From positions 20,590 through 84,589 of the forward strand of contig QANZ01045835.1 of NCBI GenBank assembly GCA_003254925.1: DNA of 64,000 nucleotides. The letters are read 5' to 3'. Every line of letters begins with the position of its first letter. The first letter of the stretch is position 1. The notes beneath the pieces are model-generated. The model was given only the letters and a program-made list of their open reading frames with translations, made no database searches and had not been told where the DNA came from. A program made the position numbers and the translations under genes. Source of the stretch: Chamaecrista fasciculata (taxonomy: Eukaryota > Streptophyta > Magnoliopsida > Fabales > Fabaceae). Of this stretch, positions 9,318-40,500 are shown piece by piece.

Positions 9318-12300
9318 ATACTATCGACGACGTTTAGGGTTTGGGCATAATTAGGTATATATATGAGTTTCGAAATAGCCGTTTGGAAATAGCGGTTCCG
9401 CGAACATGAGTTTGGAATTTGGAATTAGCCGTTGGCGAATAGGGTTTTGGAATTTGCATTCATTTTAGAAGAGGAAACTTGCTATTTGGTCCCTCATTTT
9501 TCACAATTTCAACGATTTGGTCCCTGTATTATTGAAATATACTATTTGGTCCCCCAATAATTATAAATGTTAACTCGGTAGTCCTTGTAGCCTCACTTCG
9601 TTACTAACAACAATGATATGGTCTTTAAGTGCACATGTGGCATGTTAAATGCCACATATTAATGCCACATGTTCTAAAACTCAACTATTTGGTCCCTCAA
9701 TTTTAAAATTCAACTATTTGATCTTTCTCTGGATTCTTTATATAAAAATCCTCTCTTCTTATATTTTATTTCTCTTCCACTTTATAATCGTTAAAGTTGA
9801 AGTCTGCATAGTAATTTTAATAATATGTTAAATAGTTTTTGCTCATCAGAAAATGACTATATTGACCTTGTTTAATTGTATATAAAAATAAAATGATGCT
9901 TTGTTATGTCACAATTTTTGTGAAATGCATTTACATTATGTTTAATAAGAGACAAATTTACTTTTAGAAAAAAAAACACGGTTAATAATCAAATAAACAA
10001 TATATATGAATCAAAAGAAAATCAAACAAGTTTTCTTTATTTTTCTATTGATCATTTATGTGTGAATTTCATTATTCAAGTATGAATTTACTCATATATA
10101 ATGCACTTTTTTATTAATAAATGTACACAATAAAGTTAAAATTCTATTCTATTTCAATTTATGTGAATTAATTATTAATTTTTAAAAATATATATTTTTT
10201 AAACTTTTTAATTTTATGACGATCACAAACTTTAGTCACCTCACCAATTTGAGGCCTAAACTGCCTTTTAGTTGTTACTTCAAATTTGGTATCATGTTGA
10301 AACTTTGTAATGATAATTTGCATTTAACATATTAATTTGTAGAATATTTTAACTAGTAATTTTCTTATACATGCATTTTCCTAAGTGAATTATAAGTCAT
10401 TAAACCAAGGGAGTGAGGGAGTGTTTATATGGTCTTGCATTTTACAGTTTTGATAGAGTGCTCTTTGTAGAAAACAATTTTTTTTTTTTGGGCTGAACAA
10501 AATGTTCATTGACTTTGTTGTTTTTCGTCTTCTCTTTCTTTTACATATTAAAGTAATAGTTCATTTATTATCCAAATTAAATATACAAAAAATAACAATT
10601 TTAAAAATGAAACATATAAAATATTTAAAAGAGATCATATATAGAAATTTCACAAAATTAACATGTTTAATTAACCTATCAACGTAGTGATCGGAATGTG
10701 TAATTACTATTCATTGATATATATATATATATATATTTTGATATACATTAAATGCACTCATTGAAAGTATTTGATATGTAAATATAATTTTTAGAATGTT
10801 TAGAACATTATCGATATATAGATCATTTTTAACACCAACATTTTTCAAGAAACCAACACTTTTGGTGGCAACTAAATGATCATTCTCTTCTACATGCTAA
10901 GTATTAAAAGAGATGAAGATATAAATTATATTTCTAGAATATTATTGACAATTATTGGATGAAGTATCTGAATTTTTTTTAAGAATCTCAAATAAATTTA
11001 TATGGTATCTTAAAGATATGTATGCATGAATACATATATACATAAATACATACATATATTTATTTACTGTTACTGAACATTTAATTGGACTTTTCACATA
11101 TTTTATCATTGAATATAAAAATAATTAAGTTCTCAATTTAATAAGTGGAACTTTCTACTTTGATGTGTTTAGTTCAATCATATATACAAAGAAAAAAAAA
11201 CGCAAAATCATGCATATGGAGTTTGTACTCTTTCTCCATCATGTTCTCTTCACTACTCTTTGCTTATATGAATCATCAAGTTTAAGTTTAACAACATCAA
11301 ACTTTGTTGGTTTAGAGAATTTATTGCTAGCTTTGTGAAGCCCATGTAAGAGAAACAATAAGGGCTTCATAATTAACCACTAAACATACTTTACATGTGA
11401 ATCCATCATAATTAAATATTCAGTCAATAAATTCACCAAAAAAAAAATTATTCAGTCAATAACCTTAGGATAGGAAGGCACAAGAAGCATAAATATAAAG
11501 AAAGAAAAAACAAAAGAATTGGTGATGTGGTAAAACATAGAATACCATATTCGTCTCACTACCTAAATTAGCTTAATTAAAGAGAAATACATAAATGGCA
11601 AAAGATTTTGCTTGTGCCCCTGACGTTTAGGGTCAGTTTTAGTTATGCCCCCAACGTTTGTTTGTGTCAGTTATGCCCCAAATGTTTCACATTGTTGTCA
11701 ATTATACCTTTACCTCAATTTTTTTTTGTCAAAGTCCTATTTTAATCCCTCAAATTTGCTCAAAGTTCTATTTTGATCCATCGTCTTTATCATAAATGAT
11801 CCACTAACCTGGACATGACATGGCTCAATAGGGAAATCCCAATTTATTGGGCCTTTGGATACAATCAAATAAATAGAAAGCACCAAGGGCACCATATTCT
11901 AGGACGCAAACTATGTGATGGAATAAATCCAATTTGCATATGCTTAATAAATCTCCTACTAACAACCTATGCATTTTGTTATCAATCCAATTGGACGATC
12001 CATTAATCCAATTGACAGAGAATTATAAAAAGATCAACTTTTTTTTTTATTTCAGTTTAAACTTGTTTTGAATATCGTGAACATTTTATATATCAATTCA
12101 ATACGTGAAAATAATTATTGTTTCAATTTCGTAAACATTTTATTGTCAAAGGATGGTGTCAGTGTAATGTCGTTACTACATCAAGATAGTCCACCAGAAC
12201 AATGCAAATTTGGAATATAATTTAACAATCAAACTAAAGTTGTAACACCAAAAGAAATTGTCTTTTGTTTTCTTGTTTTAATCATTAAAAAATAAACCAA

Positions 12301-12566
12301 ATCAGATCAAGGTAAATGATAATCTGCTGTCGTTATTTACTGTTATTTAATAAGTTTACAGCTCAAGAACATACACATTATTTATGGTACATAATATTTG
12401 GTTGAGATTATCTACTGCCAAATCAAATGCTGGCAATGGACTTAACCACGGCATGGACAAATAGACAGGCATCATATTACATTCTTATGTTTCGGAGAGT
12501 GTTAAAGTGAATGTGTTGAACATCAAGTCTGACCTAAGTGACTGAGGGCACCAATGTGAAGAACCT
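9318..12566. other. Intergenic DNA between the repeated region and PHOT2
   Basis: AT-rich sequence without a supported gene. At 9470-9740 and 11600-11790 there are segments built of 'ttggtccctcaa' or 'gttatgccccaaatgtt' motifs, typical of degenerate inverted-repeat elements in plant intergenic DNA. An (AT)n tract lies near 10718-10736. Short open frames at 9649, 10502 and 11815 have no protein-like composition. Confidence 0.7.
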
Positions 12567-30475
<17,909 letters not shown>

Positions 30476-32110
30476 CTATTATATTCCTTCAACTGTGAGT
30501 GCAGACTAAAGAGAGTACCACCTACCCAAAATCAAAATTGATGTTCAGGCTTGCTAAATCTGAAAGTTCTTTGGGAAACTAAAAAGATGTTCCACCATTT
30601 CTGATAAACCCATCATGAATGTCCAAAAGAGGCTTGTATGGTGGTATATATTATATACATAATATATCAGTTAAAATAAAAATATATCATGGGAAGGGTG
30701 CTAATAGAACCCGACAAAACATCATCAAACAACCGTCAAAATACCAAAAAGTAGAAAAACCCTGCACAAAGTTTTATGCTTTATAATTTATATACATGAA
30801 AACTACACTACACACAGAGCAGGAATAAAACGCAAACAGTAAATCAACATTGAGGATCAGCAGCTAGGAACAAATTGCTTCTGTATACAATAAAAGAGTA
30901 TTTGTAAGTAACTCAATAATTCAAGTAAAAGGAATAACCAAACTAACATTTTAAAGACCTGCATATAGCGCTATGCCTTTTTCACAAACTGCTTTGACAA
31001 TTTTAAGGGATTTGGATAGAGATAATGTCATAATATATTATTGAAAAACAGTAAAACAGAAAGCTAAAAGGAGATACTTCAATAATTCTGTGATCGTTGA
31101 TGAGATGAATTAAACTTCAACGCTTGGTCTCAGAAATAAAAATGGCAGAGCTCTAAAGAATCCTCTGATGGCTTCAGTTGTCTACCTGCTCTTGACAGTT
31201 ATGATATGCTTTGACTTCACTGCTCAGAAGGGAAAATGGTAAGTCCTGAAAGATAGCGTTCAAAAGTGTATCCAACTTTAATGTGTGAATATATCTACTT
31301 TGATCTTCCCTGAGAGCGTGGGTGTCAATGCCCTCTAGAAATAGGGAAACAATGAGTAGACATTTGAAAGACCCAAAGATGATACAGTAGATATTTGTCT
31401 GCCCGCAAGAGCAGAGGACTAGAGGCCGTTGATTTCCCCATTTATCCAATACGAAAATTTGGGTTTAAAAAGAAAAAGAAAAAAAAAGCATGGAAAATGA
31501 AAAGAAAGAAAAGAAATAAGCAGAGATTAGTATTTATGAGGCCAGAAAACACTTGGCGTGGCATGGGTAAGAGATAAATTTCGCTGTCACCATTAATTCA
31601 TAGGGTCTCCTTTTGAAAATTGACAAGAAAGAAATGCTGCCACCATAAGAATAATATGCCATACATACGCGTTGGTGAGGGCCTCCACGTCTTCCACCAA
31701 GTGACTGAGGCACAGCTATAATTGATCTGAGGTAAGAACCGACATTGGAGGCACCCTTCATAAAGGCACACGTTTGAACTAGCCATCGCTATACTTCTGA
31801 GACAATCGACTAGGATGAAAGTGGCGGGCGATAGAGAAGGCCCATGAACCCTAATCATAATGGTGAGATTAAACTGAGGAGAAGGTGTCGATTCGGAGGC
31901 ACCGAGAAGATAGGGCATTATTAAAGAACAGTCGCGAAGTTGAACGATCGCAAGAAAGAGACGTTCGTTGAAGGACAAATATATCAACGATACTTGAAGA
32001 AGAAGGAGTCGAATCGAATCGCTTTCGATGTACAGTGGGGATAGTTGAAAATTGAAATTGAATTCAGACACTAACAGAGATTGTTGTTGTATTATTGCCG
32101 TGTCTCATCC
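30476..32110 (-). promoter_or_regulatory. Probable PHOT2 5' leader and promoter side
   Basis: Upstream of the ATG on the minus strand. A CACAG acceptor-like site lies at about 30497-30493, just before 'TTGAAGGAATATAATAGATG', consistent with a 5' UTR intron ending there. GC content rises at 31650-32080, which could be the first non-coding exon and transcription start. Long minus-strand frames at 31598-32071 have no recognisable protein content and probably lie in the leader. The exact start and donor cannot be fixed without transcripts. Confidence 0.4.
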
Positions 32111-34539
32111 AATCCATAATTCCATTTCAGTATCAAACAGCTTCAGACGAAAGCGGGAACGCTTACACTCCTAACCGCCGCACTTTAACGATAATACTGT
32201 GGATCTGAATAGTGTGTTTTAGTGGTAACGTAGAAGAAAATTGCTAATTTTATTGTTGATTCCCTAGCTTTTTTTTTGGCTAGGCAAAAAAAAATTAATT
32301 TCAACCGATAAGTGTTTGGGTAGGGGTTAAGCATCCTAGGAAAGAATACAAATTTGATCCCTAGAGTCGATATTATTGGAATTGCTCTGACCATTTCGTC
32401 TCTGAGGTCTGAATGAGATTACTATCGTCTAGACCGTTACACGAATAAGTTGGGATACCATGACTTAATCGAAAAAAAATTAATTTCATCCTCAAATCTT
32501 ATATTAATGGTTAATTTTTTTGTTAGTATATTAAATGTTAATTTTGTCTTTAAATTTTTTTACTTAATTTTATCTATTTTATATTTTCATTAATTTTATT
32601 TTTTTTATTAATTTTTTTCAACAAATCAATGATAAATTGTATGTTGTTTTTTTATTAAGAATTAAAATTTTTTCTATTAATTTTATATTACATATCATTA
32701 ATCAGGTAGATTTTATCTATTGTTAATATTTATTTAAAAAATAATAAAAGAAAAAATTAATTTAAATATAAAATATTAAAGATAATATTTAAGTGTAAAA
32801 ATACTAAAAGTTAATACAAAATTTAAGTACAAAATTAATGTCCTTGCCTTTTGGCTATTACAAGGACCACAATCAGTCAATCACGAAGTAAACTGCTTAA
32901 TTACTCAACTACTCAATTCTTAGCTATTACTAGAAAAGATAGCTCAACCTACATCTAACTAAATATTTTTGTTTGTACATGAGATATTTTTCTCTCACCA
33001 ATTTCTCAGGATTGATGATAGGTGACATGATAAAAGAAAAATTGTTTAAAGTGATAATCTATCAAAAAAGTATTTGATAAAATGGACTATAATAAGACAT
33101 GAAAGTAATAATTAACTGTTTATAAAGTTTTTTTAAAAAAAAAACTAATATATTTAATGTCATAGTAGGACCTATTTGACCAAATAAACTTTTTGTCAAA
33201 ATTATTCTGTTATTTAATTTTCTTTCATAAAATTCTTTTATTTAATTTTCAAGTCATTGTTTGACGAATAAATTCCTATTAACAATATTCCTATTGATCA
33301 CATACCTACATGAACCTCACTTATGACAATTGTTGCTACACTTTAGGTACCATTCTTCAATAAACCAAACACTAATTTCACCACCATGCACCATGAATCA
33401 TTCATCATAGAACAATACAAATCCAAAGTTCAATAACAAAATCATAAATTTAACATTGCATGGTAAATTTTTCCTAGTTCTCTTCCCATGAATGTCATTC
33501 GTCTTAGGTCTTGTAGGTACTGTATTCTTCTTACACTTTTGTTTAGGTCATGTACTCATGTTACCTCTTCCTTTTCTTGTTTTCCAAATTTGAGAACATC
33601 AAAAGATTAAAAAACTCATAATGTGAAAGTCAAGTCAAGAAGTGACATTATCAATATTGTGTGAAACATCTTCTACTTATATTTCCGCTTGGCATTAATC
33701 CAAAGCCTCTTAAAGTTGTTTACACCAATAATTTACTCGAGCAATATATATTTTGAAATAAATAAGGCAATTATAAAATTTTGCAAGAGAAGAAAGTGAT
33801 TGCTCAACTACCTAAATTAACTCAGTGAATCCCATGTGCAAACATGTCCCATTTTGATATGTGTTCCAATGTTAATTTGTGTATGTCTGGCATGGCACAA
33901 CTTGCAATAAAGATAGCGTAACACCAATAATACCTTACTAATTACTATATACCATTTGTCTGGTTTCAAATCCACATCAAAGGCAAAAACATAAGATCCA
34001 CGTGACTGTGGATAATGTACTTCTGTCACATAACAACATGATCTTTCAATAAGTTTCAGGGAACAGTTTTTGCCACCTCTTGTTGGCTGATGTATATTAT
34101 TTATATATATATATATATATATTCTAAAGCAAGAAAGAAGGAAGGAAGGATTTTATATTATAAACTCTATGTCTAGTTGTATAAGTTAGAGAAGGAAAGT
34201 AATGTGTCAAGACTCAATAACAAATTTATAGATTTAGTCAAAAATAGAATTTTCAACTAAGAATTAAAAATTTTATGTTAGTCTCTTAGATATTAGTATT
34301 TTTTTTAAATTTAATATCCCACGAATCATGAGTTTTCTTTTTCATCACTGTTTTTGGTCATATGTTAATAATATGAGTAAAGTAGTAAACTAATAATTCG
34401 GCCCTTAAAAGACTATTGAATTGACGATTTAGTCTTCTTGAATATTAAAATATATAATTTAATCCTTAAAAAAATCAAACGGTATTCTATTTAATTTCTA
34501 AAAGATTCAAATAGTTTACTCTTTAGTTCATAAAAATTA
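32111..34539. other. Intergenic DNA
   Basis: AT-rich sequence with no supported gene. A (TA)n tract lies at about 34102-34120. A minus-strand frame at 33817-34029 begins with protein-like text (QSRGSYVFAFDVDLKPDKWY), but I do not recognise it and it has no splice partner I can defend. Confidence 0.6.
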
Positions 34540-36119
34540 GGGTAAAATGCACTTTGATACCCTGTGGTTAAGACCGATTCCACTTTGGTACCCTGAAAGA
34601 CAAAATTTGGCACTCGACGACCTTGAAGTTTGCGCAGTTAGCACTTTGGTACCCCGTGGTTATTTTTTGTCAATATTTAATAAAAAGTGCTGACGTGACT
34701 CAATCTTAACCGTCGATTTCTACTACATATTATCCTTTAGTTTCTATTGCAGCTTAAATCATATTTCATTCCTCAACAAGATTTCTTTTGTGCGTTTAGG
34801 TCATCTCCCTTTGGTAAAACGGATCAAAACACAAAAACTAAAAGAATTGAGAGAGTTTTCTACAATTTCATTCCAAGAACTAAAGAGTTATTAAAAAAGA
34901 ATTGTAGAAAGATCCTTAGAGTATTGATGAATCAAAATCTTCATTTTTTCATAAAATTTCTCTCAACCAAGTCCTTAATTAATCATAGATTGAACTCAAA
35001 TGTTTGTCATCTTTATCAGATTAGTCTTTGGGACACAAAAAACAGCTATGTATCTCTATTGTTTGATTTATCTTCAATTTAAGGCCAATAAACTTTTATA
35101 TTTTTTAAAATAGTCTTCGGGGCACATTATAATAAGATGAGTTTTCTACAATATATGATCATAATTAATTTAATCATTTTATGAAATATATCAAATGAAA
35201 TTAAATCACAAACATACTTGACTATTGGTGTTTAAAATATTATATTACTAATAAATTTAAGTTAATATTTTACTAAAATAATTATATTTATTGTAATTAT
35301 GTATTTTAAAGATAAAATATTATAGTTAGATCATCATATTTTGTTATCATAACTTGCATGGAAAAAATTTAGTTTTATTATAATTTCATAAAAAATAAAT
35401 ATTTTAGTAATTTATTAAATTATTTAGTGAAACTAAATATTAATTATATAATTTGTAAATTAATTAATGGAAACATTCTTTAAATTATTCAAGTTTACTT
35501 TCAAAATTTCATTTAAGTAGTTGTATTTGAATATGGGTAGGACTAAATTACATTTATTTTCCAGATTTAAGACTGATATGTAATTATCTTATTTTTTCTA
35601 TTTTCCAAAATTACATTTTGACTCCAAAATATTTGTGTAATTTTCATTTTAGTCCTCAAATATCATGATCTAGGGGCTTTTTGTAAATTTTGAAACTATT
35701 TGGGGGCATTATGTAATTTTTGCAAAAATTGTGTAAAGTTTATCTTCTCACCATCAAAACACACAATTTAGGAGTAAACTGCATTTACTTTCTAGATTTA
35801 GGACTAATTTGTAATTTTATTCTTTTTACAATATTTTTCAAAATTACATATTGACTTAAAAAATTGTTATAATTTTCATTTTAGTCCTCAAATATTATGA
35901 TCTAGGGACATTTTTAAAAATTTTGAAACTATTTGGGGGCATTTTGTAATTTTCGCAAAAATGCTAACAATTTTCTGTTAAATCTTGATAGAAAATAACC
36001 ACAGGATACCAAAGTGCTAACGATGCAACTCTCAGGGTAGCCGAGTGCTAAATTTTGTCTTTCAGGATACCAAAGTGGAATCAGTCTTAACCACATAGTA
36101 TTAAAGTGCATTTTATCAT
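34539..36119. mobile_element. 1.6 kb element with ~120 bp terminal inverted repeats
   Basis: The left end 'agggtaaaatgcactttgat' and the next 120 bp are inverted at the right end, 35990-36119, including 'ataccaaagtgctaac' and 'gataccaaagtggaatcag'. The interior has no transposase and carries a direct repeat of about 240 bp (see separate entry). Long terminal repeats with this type of start are common in Mutator-like MITEs. I could not define a clean target-site duplication (left flank ataaaaatt, right flank acaaattat), so the family is tentative. Confidence 0.75.
35530..35975. repeat. ~240 bp direct repeat inside the 1.6 kb element
   Basis: Two modules, about 35530-35735 and 35768-35972, share 'ttttagtcctcaaatat', 'atgatctaggg' and 'gaaactatttgggggcatt' in order. 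They show that the element's interior grew by tandem duplication. Confidence 0.8.
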
Positions 36120-36412
36120 ACAAATTATTATAAAGTACATTATTTAGATCTTTCAAGAACTAAATAGTGTATTTTAATCTTTAAAAAATTGCATTGTTAA
36201 ATCAGTAATCTTTTAAAGACTGAATTGTTAGTTTACTCTAATAATATTACATCTTTAATTAATATTATTAATTTAATAATAGATTTATCATTAATAAAAA
36301 AATAATTTGTTATGAATAAAAAAGTAAATTTAAAATAAAACAAAAAAAGAAACGCGACCAGATTACAGTCAATAAAGATTCATCGAGTGAATATTTTACT
36401 TTATATTATGTA

Positions 36413-36912
36413 GGCGAAAGTTTTATTTTGGTCCCTCATGTTTGCTCAAAGTTTTATTTTGGTCCCTCAATGTTTTTCTTTCCATTTTGGTCCTTCTTGT
36501 TTTTTCAAAGTTCTATTATGGTCCCTCATATTTTTTTGTTATGTTTTGGTCCTTCAAGTATCTAAAAAGTTTCACCGTGAGTCCCTAACACCTTCTCATC
36601 AACTTTTATGTTAAACAAAAGGAAAAAAAACTAATTTTCATCTCCCAACAATTTTGAATTTTTACAAAAAGGAAGGACCTTAATGCAAAAGAGCAAAATT
36701 TTTGGAATATGAAAGTTAGGTTTTTTTCCTTACATTAATGGAAAAAGTGGATGGAAAAAACTTTGGAACTAACGGTGGAACTTTTTGAAAATTTGAGGGA
36801 CCAAAACAAAATTTTGAGAAACATGAGGGACCAAAACAGATTGAAAAAAACTTGAGGGACCAAAACAGAACTTTGAGCAAATATGAGGGACCAAAATAGG
36901 ACTTTGGCCTAT
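36413..36912. mobile_element. 500 bp fold-back element (MITE)
   Basis: The left arm, with 'ttttggtccctcatgtttg', is matched by an inverted right arm with 'aaatatgagggaccaaaat'. The whole could fold into a long hairpin. No coding capacity. Confidence 0.8.
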
Positions 36913-36947
36913 TATATATGTTAAATGGATGATTTATAAAATGCTTA

Positions 36948-37290
36948 AGTGCATTTTTGATCCCCTAACTTTCTCAAAGGTCTCAATTTGGTCCCCTAAC
37001 TTTTTTTGTTGCAATTTTGGTCCTCTAACTTTTGAAAACGTCTCAATTTGGTCCCCTAACTTTTTTGTTGCAATTTTGGTCCCCTAACTTTTGAAAATGT
37101 CTCACCATTGGTCCCACGTTAGGGGACCAAAATTGAGACTTTTGCGAAAGTTAAGAGACCAACGGTGAGACGTTTTCAAAAGTTAGGGGACAAACATTGC
37201 AACAAAAAAAGTTAGGGGACCAAATTGATCCTTTTGCGAAAGTTAGGGGACCAAAATTACAACAAAAAAAGTTAAGGGACCAAATAAATA
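36948..37290. mobile_element. Fold-back element of 'GGTCCCCTAACTTT' repeats
   Basis: Several direct 'tttggtcccctaactttt' units on the left half are mirrored by 'aaagttaggggaccaaa' units on the right half. The same family recurs at 48326-48450, next to the assembly gap. Confidence 0.8.
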
Positions 37291-37570
37291 TATTAATAAA
37301 AAATCATTCTAATAACAATTATATTTTTAAGAATTAAATTTTATAATTTTTTTTTAAAACTTTAAATTAAAAAATCTTTAGTATTTCCTTTTTAAAATCA
37401 GTTCACTAATCTACGCCGAAAAGAAATTACATTTCGTGCTAAACAAGAATTCGAAAAAAAAATAATTTAATCTGTTTGATCGCACTTCGACTACACTGCG
37501 ATTTTATCGTAGGGTTTTACAGAAACCCTTCGGAATCGCATTCTTTTCGGTATCCATAGGGCAAGGAGCT
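37291..37570 (+). promoter_or_regulatory. Upstream region of the CCCH gene
   Basis: This is the 280 bp between the last MITE and the start codon. GC rises after 37430 ('cgcacttcgactacactgcg'), as expected for a 5' UTR. No clear TATA box was seen. The transcription start is not resolved. Confidence 0.4.
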
Positions 37571-40500
37571 ATGCATAATAAGCGAGACCTTTGTAGAAAT
37601 TTCCAGCGAGGCAGGTGATTCTTCGTCGTATGCTAACCGATTTAGTTTCCATGTGTTTTATTTTTTCGGCTGTGAATCTTTGAATGGGATCATTATTTTT
37701 TTTCTGGGGCAAACCATAAACAAAAGCGAAGAACACTGGTCGAGTTGCCACTTGCCTCCTTTCATTCGCGATGATTAGTTGTATGGAAAATTAGAAATTA
37801 GTTCTTCTGTTATTCGTGTCTGATTATGTTGGTTCGGATGTTATTTTACCGAACATTGTCATGCTTGAACAGTTCTTTTGCTCCTGGCAGTTTTCAATGT
37901 TGTAGGCGTGGCATATGATTGATCGCTTAATTAATTAATTTCTCTTATTTAGTTAGAAGGGTTATGGTGATTTCAAAGAATGAACTATTACCCTTATTTT
38001 TTAAACTTAGGTTCATGCTTATCTTGTAATATTTTCATAATCAGACCATGAAAAAACGATCCAAAAAGTCAAAACAAAACTGGGATGAAAGAATTCAGGA
38101 ATTCTTTTTTGGTTCGTGTAATTATTAAAGCATCCACTCTAGATAGCTTAAAAGTGAATTTATGCATTTTCTTCATACTGGTATTTGGGTTTACGCTGTT
38201 TACATTGCTAGGGTGGGCAGTATACTCTACACTATATAGCACCAAAAGACACAACATTGACGGTTAAGAGGGAGTGCTTCTTTAAATAGGCATAGAGTGT
38301 CTGTTAGTGAAAGCTGCCAAATGCAGTTTTATCTAGGTGGCTTTTACTCTATTAAGTTTGCAGACTTTGGGAGGGAGAAGGAGAGCAAGATCCTTTGCCA
38401 ATGGGCGGTCTTTGTGAGTGTACAGTGTCTTTGGTTGGAGCAAACTGCTAGAGTTTTTTATAATAAATTCCTCCCAGTTCATCTTCTTTGAGGAATATTT
38501 TTTGTCCACTTTATGGGTTTCTTCTAATGGCTTTGTTGAGTGATTTTGCTTTTTGTTTTTGTCTTCTTTATGGAGGAGCTCTTGTCCTCTATGCTTTGTA
38601 GTTTTTGCATCTTTTTCCTCTCAATAAAATGTCTTATTTTATGCAAACAAATGTTTCAAATATAATTTATAATTCATGTAATTTGTCTTTCAGCTGTCAT
38701 TATGGTGAAAGGTGCAAATATCTTCATGAACTGCAACAGCAGCAAAAGTCTAATGGTCCTGGCTTTGGAGTACAGAATAGTTCACATCGAAACCAAACTT
38801 CAAATCCTTTTGGATTTGGGTCTCATGCAGGCACGCAACAGCACAATACCAATCCCTTTGGATTTGGCTTGCAGAACAGCTCCCAGTCAACAAGAGGCGC
38901 TGGTTCAGAGTCCAAACAAAACCAATTCAAGGTTCTTTATCTTCCTATATATGTAGCTAATGATGAGAGATCTAATTTTTGGACAACACTTATATAAAAT
39001 TCTTTATATTTTCTATCAATTCACCTTTAAAAATAAAAAATGTTTCAAAAACTTTTTGCATGACCAATCATAAGAGAGAGAATATAATGGAAACTTTTTT
39101 AAAGCTCAAGTATCATCTTATAATTGCTGAACATTATATTTTATAGCAAAGATCTAAATAACGTTATCTAAGTTTTTTCCCTTATTTTTCTTAATATTGT
39201 TACACCTAGTCAATGAAAACGATCATTGAACGTGGGGAAGATCTGATCTTTTTCTTTAGCTGACAATATTTTAGTATATGTCATTATTATTAATGATGAT
39301 TTTCTTCTGGATTAGCCTTTCAATAACAAATGGACTCGAGACACTCGACCTTCTTCCTCCCCCCAGAATGGTGCTTCACAAAAAACTGATGGCAATTCCC
39401 AACCTGTGAATCATACGTAAGTACTGATCAATCTGAACTCTGTTTTCATTAACCATGGACATGGCTTTTGATTGTGTGTCAATAAGCAATATGATGGAGC
39501 AGGAAGCACATTCATCAACTGCATATTAGACATTTGTCCTTACAATGAAAGCATGGTTCAGGCCTAAAAATCTACCATGTGCATTAAACAAGTCATGCCT
39601 GACTTATTGTATTTCTGTTGCAAAGTTGTGTATTGCACTGACATTTCTCTTTTCAAAGCATATGCTCCTCTGTGTTACTTTGTCTTTGTTAACTTTTATA
39701 CATTGACTAAATTTATAGTTTATGCTCATGTAGTTTAGACTTTAAAGTATGCCATTCAACACTCGTTTGGTTTGTTCAATTATCATTTGGTTACTCAATG
39801 GTATTTCGCATCCTGATTTTAGTCAAAGTAGTATTATGCATGTCAAATTAGTGAACAATTTCATTGTGAAATGTCTGTGTTCCTTATATCTTGAATATTT
39901 TCAGTGTTTCAAGGTTATTGTTGGGACTAATGGGATGTTTTCGACTTTGAAACACCAGCTTAGTGTCTGTGATAGCCTCAAAAGACTATGTAGTTGTTTA
40001 AGAGTTTAAGACACAAGTGATACATAATTTCAAAAATGAATTTGCTGGTCATTTTGTCTTTCAAATGATTATTTTGGTTAAAAGTGGTCATGTATAAACT
40101 GAAACCTACTTCAAACCTCAAGGGGCAGAGTGATTCTGGGTCAAAAAATAGGAGGGTAACCTATAATTTACTCCAAATATCTTTTTTTCCTGTCCTTTAT
40201 CATTTCCAATGAAAATTGTATAGCATGAAAGAATGTTTTATTTGTGTTATTTCAGCTCATTCTTCATGTTGTCTTTACTCTAGTTTTAAACAATAAATCA
40301 AGTTTGAAATCCCAGCTATGAATACATTGGCTTCTTTATCTTGTCTAAATTTGATTGAAAGGACTCTATAGTCTTCAATATTTAGGATTCTCGTGTTATT
40401 TTTTTGCTGACAATTTTTTTCCCTGAAAAGTATATGGTTCTCTATTAATTTTTGTCCTCGTTATTTTTAATATATTTATATATTAGAAAAGAAATACCAC

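Noticed and set aside
31598..32071. 157-codon minus-strand frame upstream of PHOT2
   Set aside because: No recognisable domain, and overlapping open frames on the same strand. It lies where the PHOT2 5' leader is expected.
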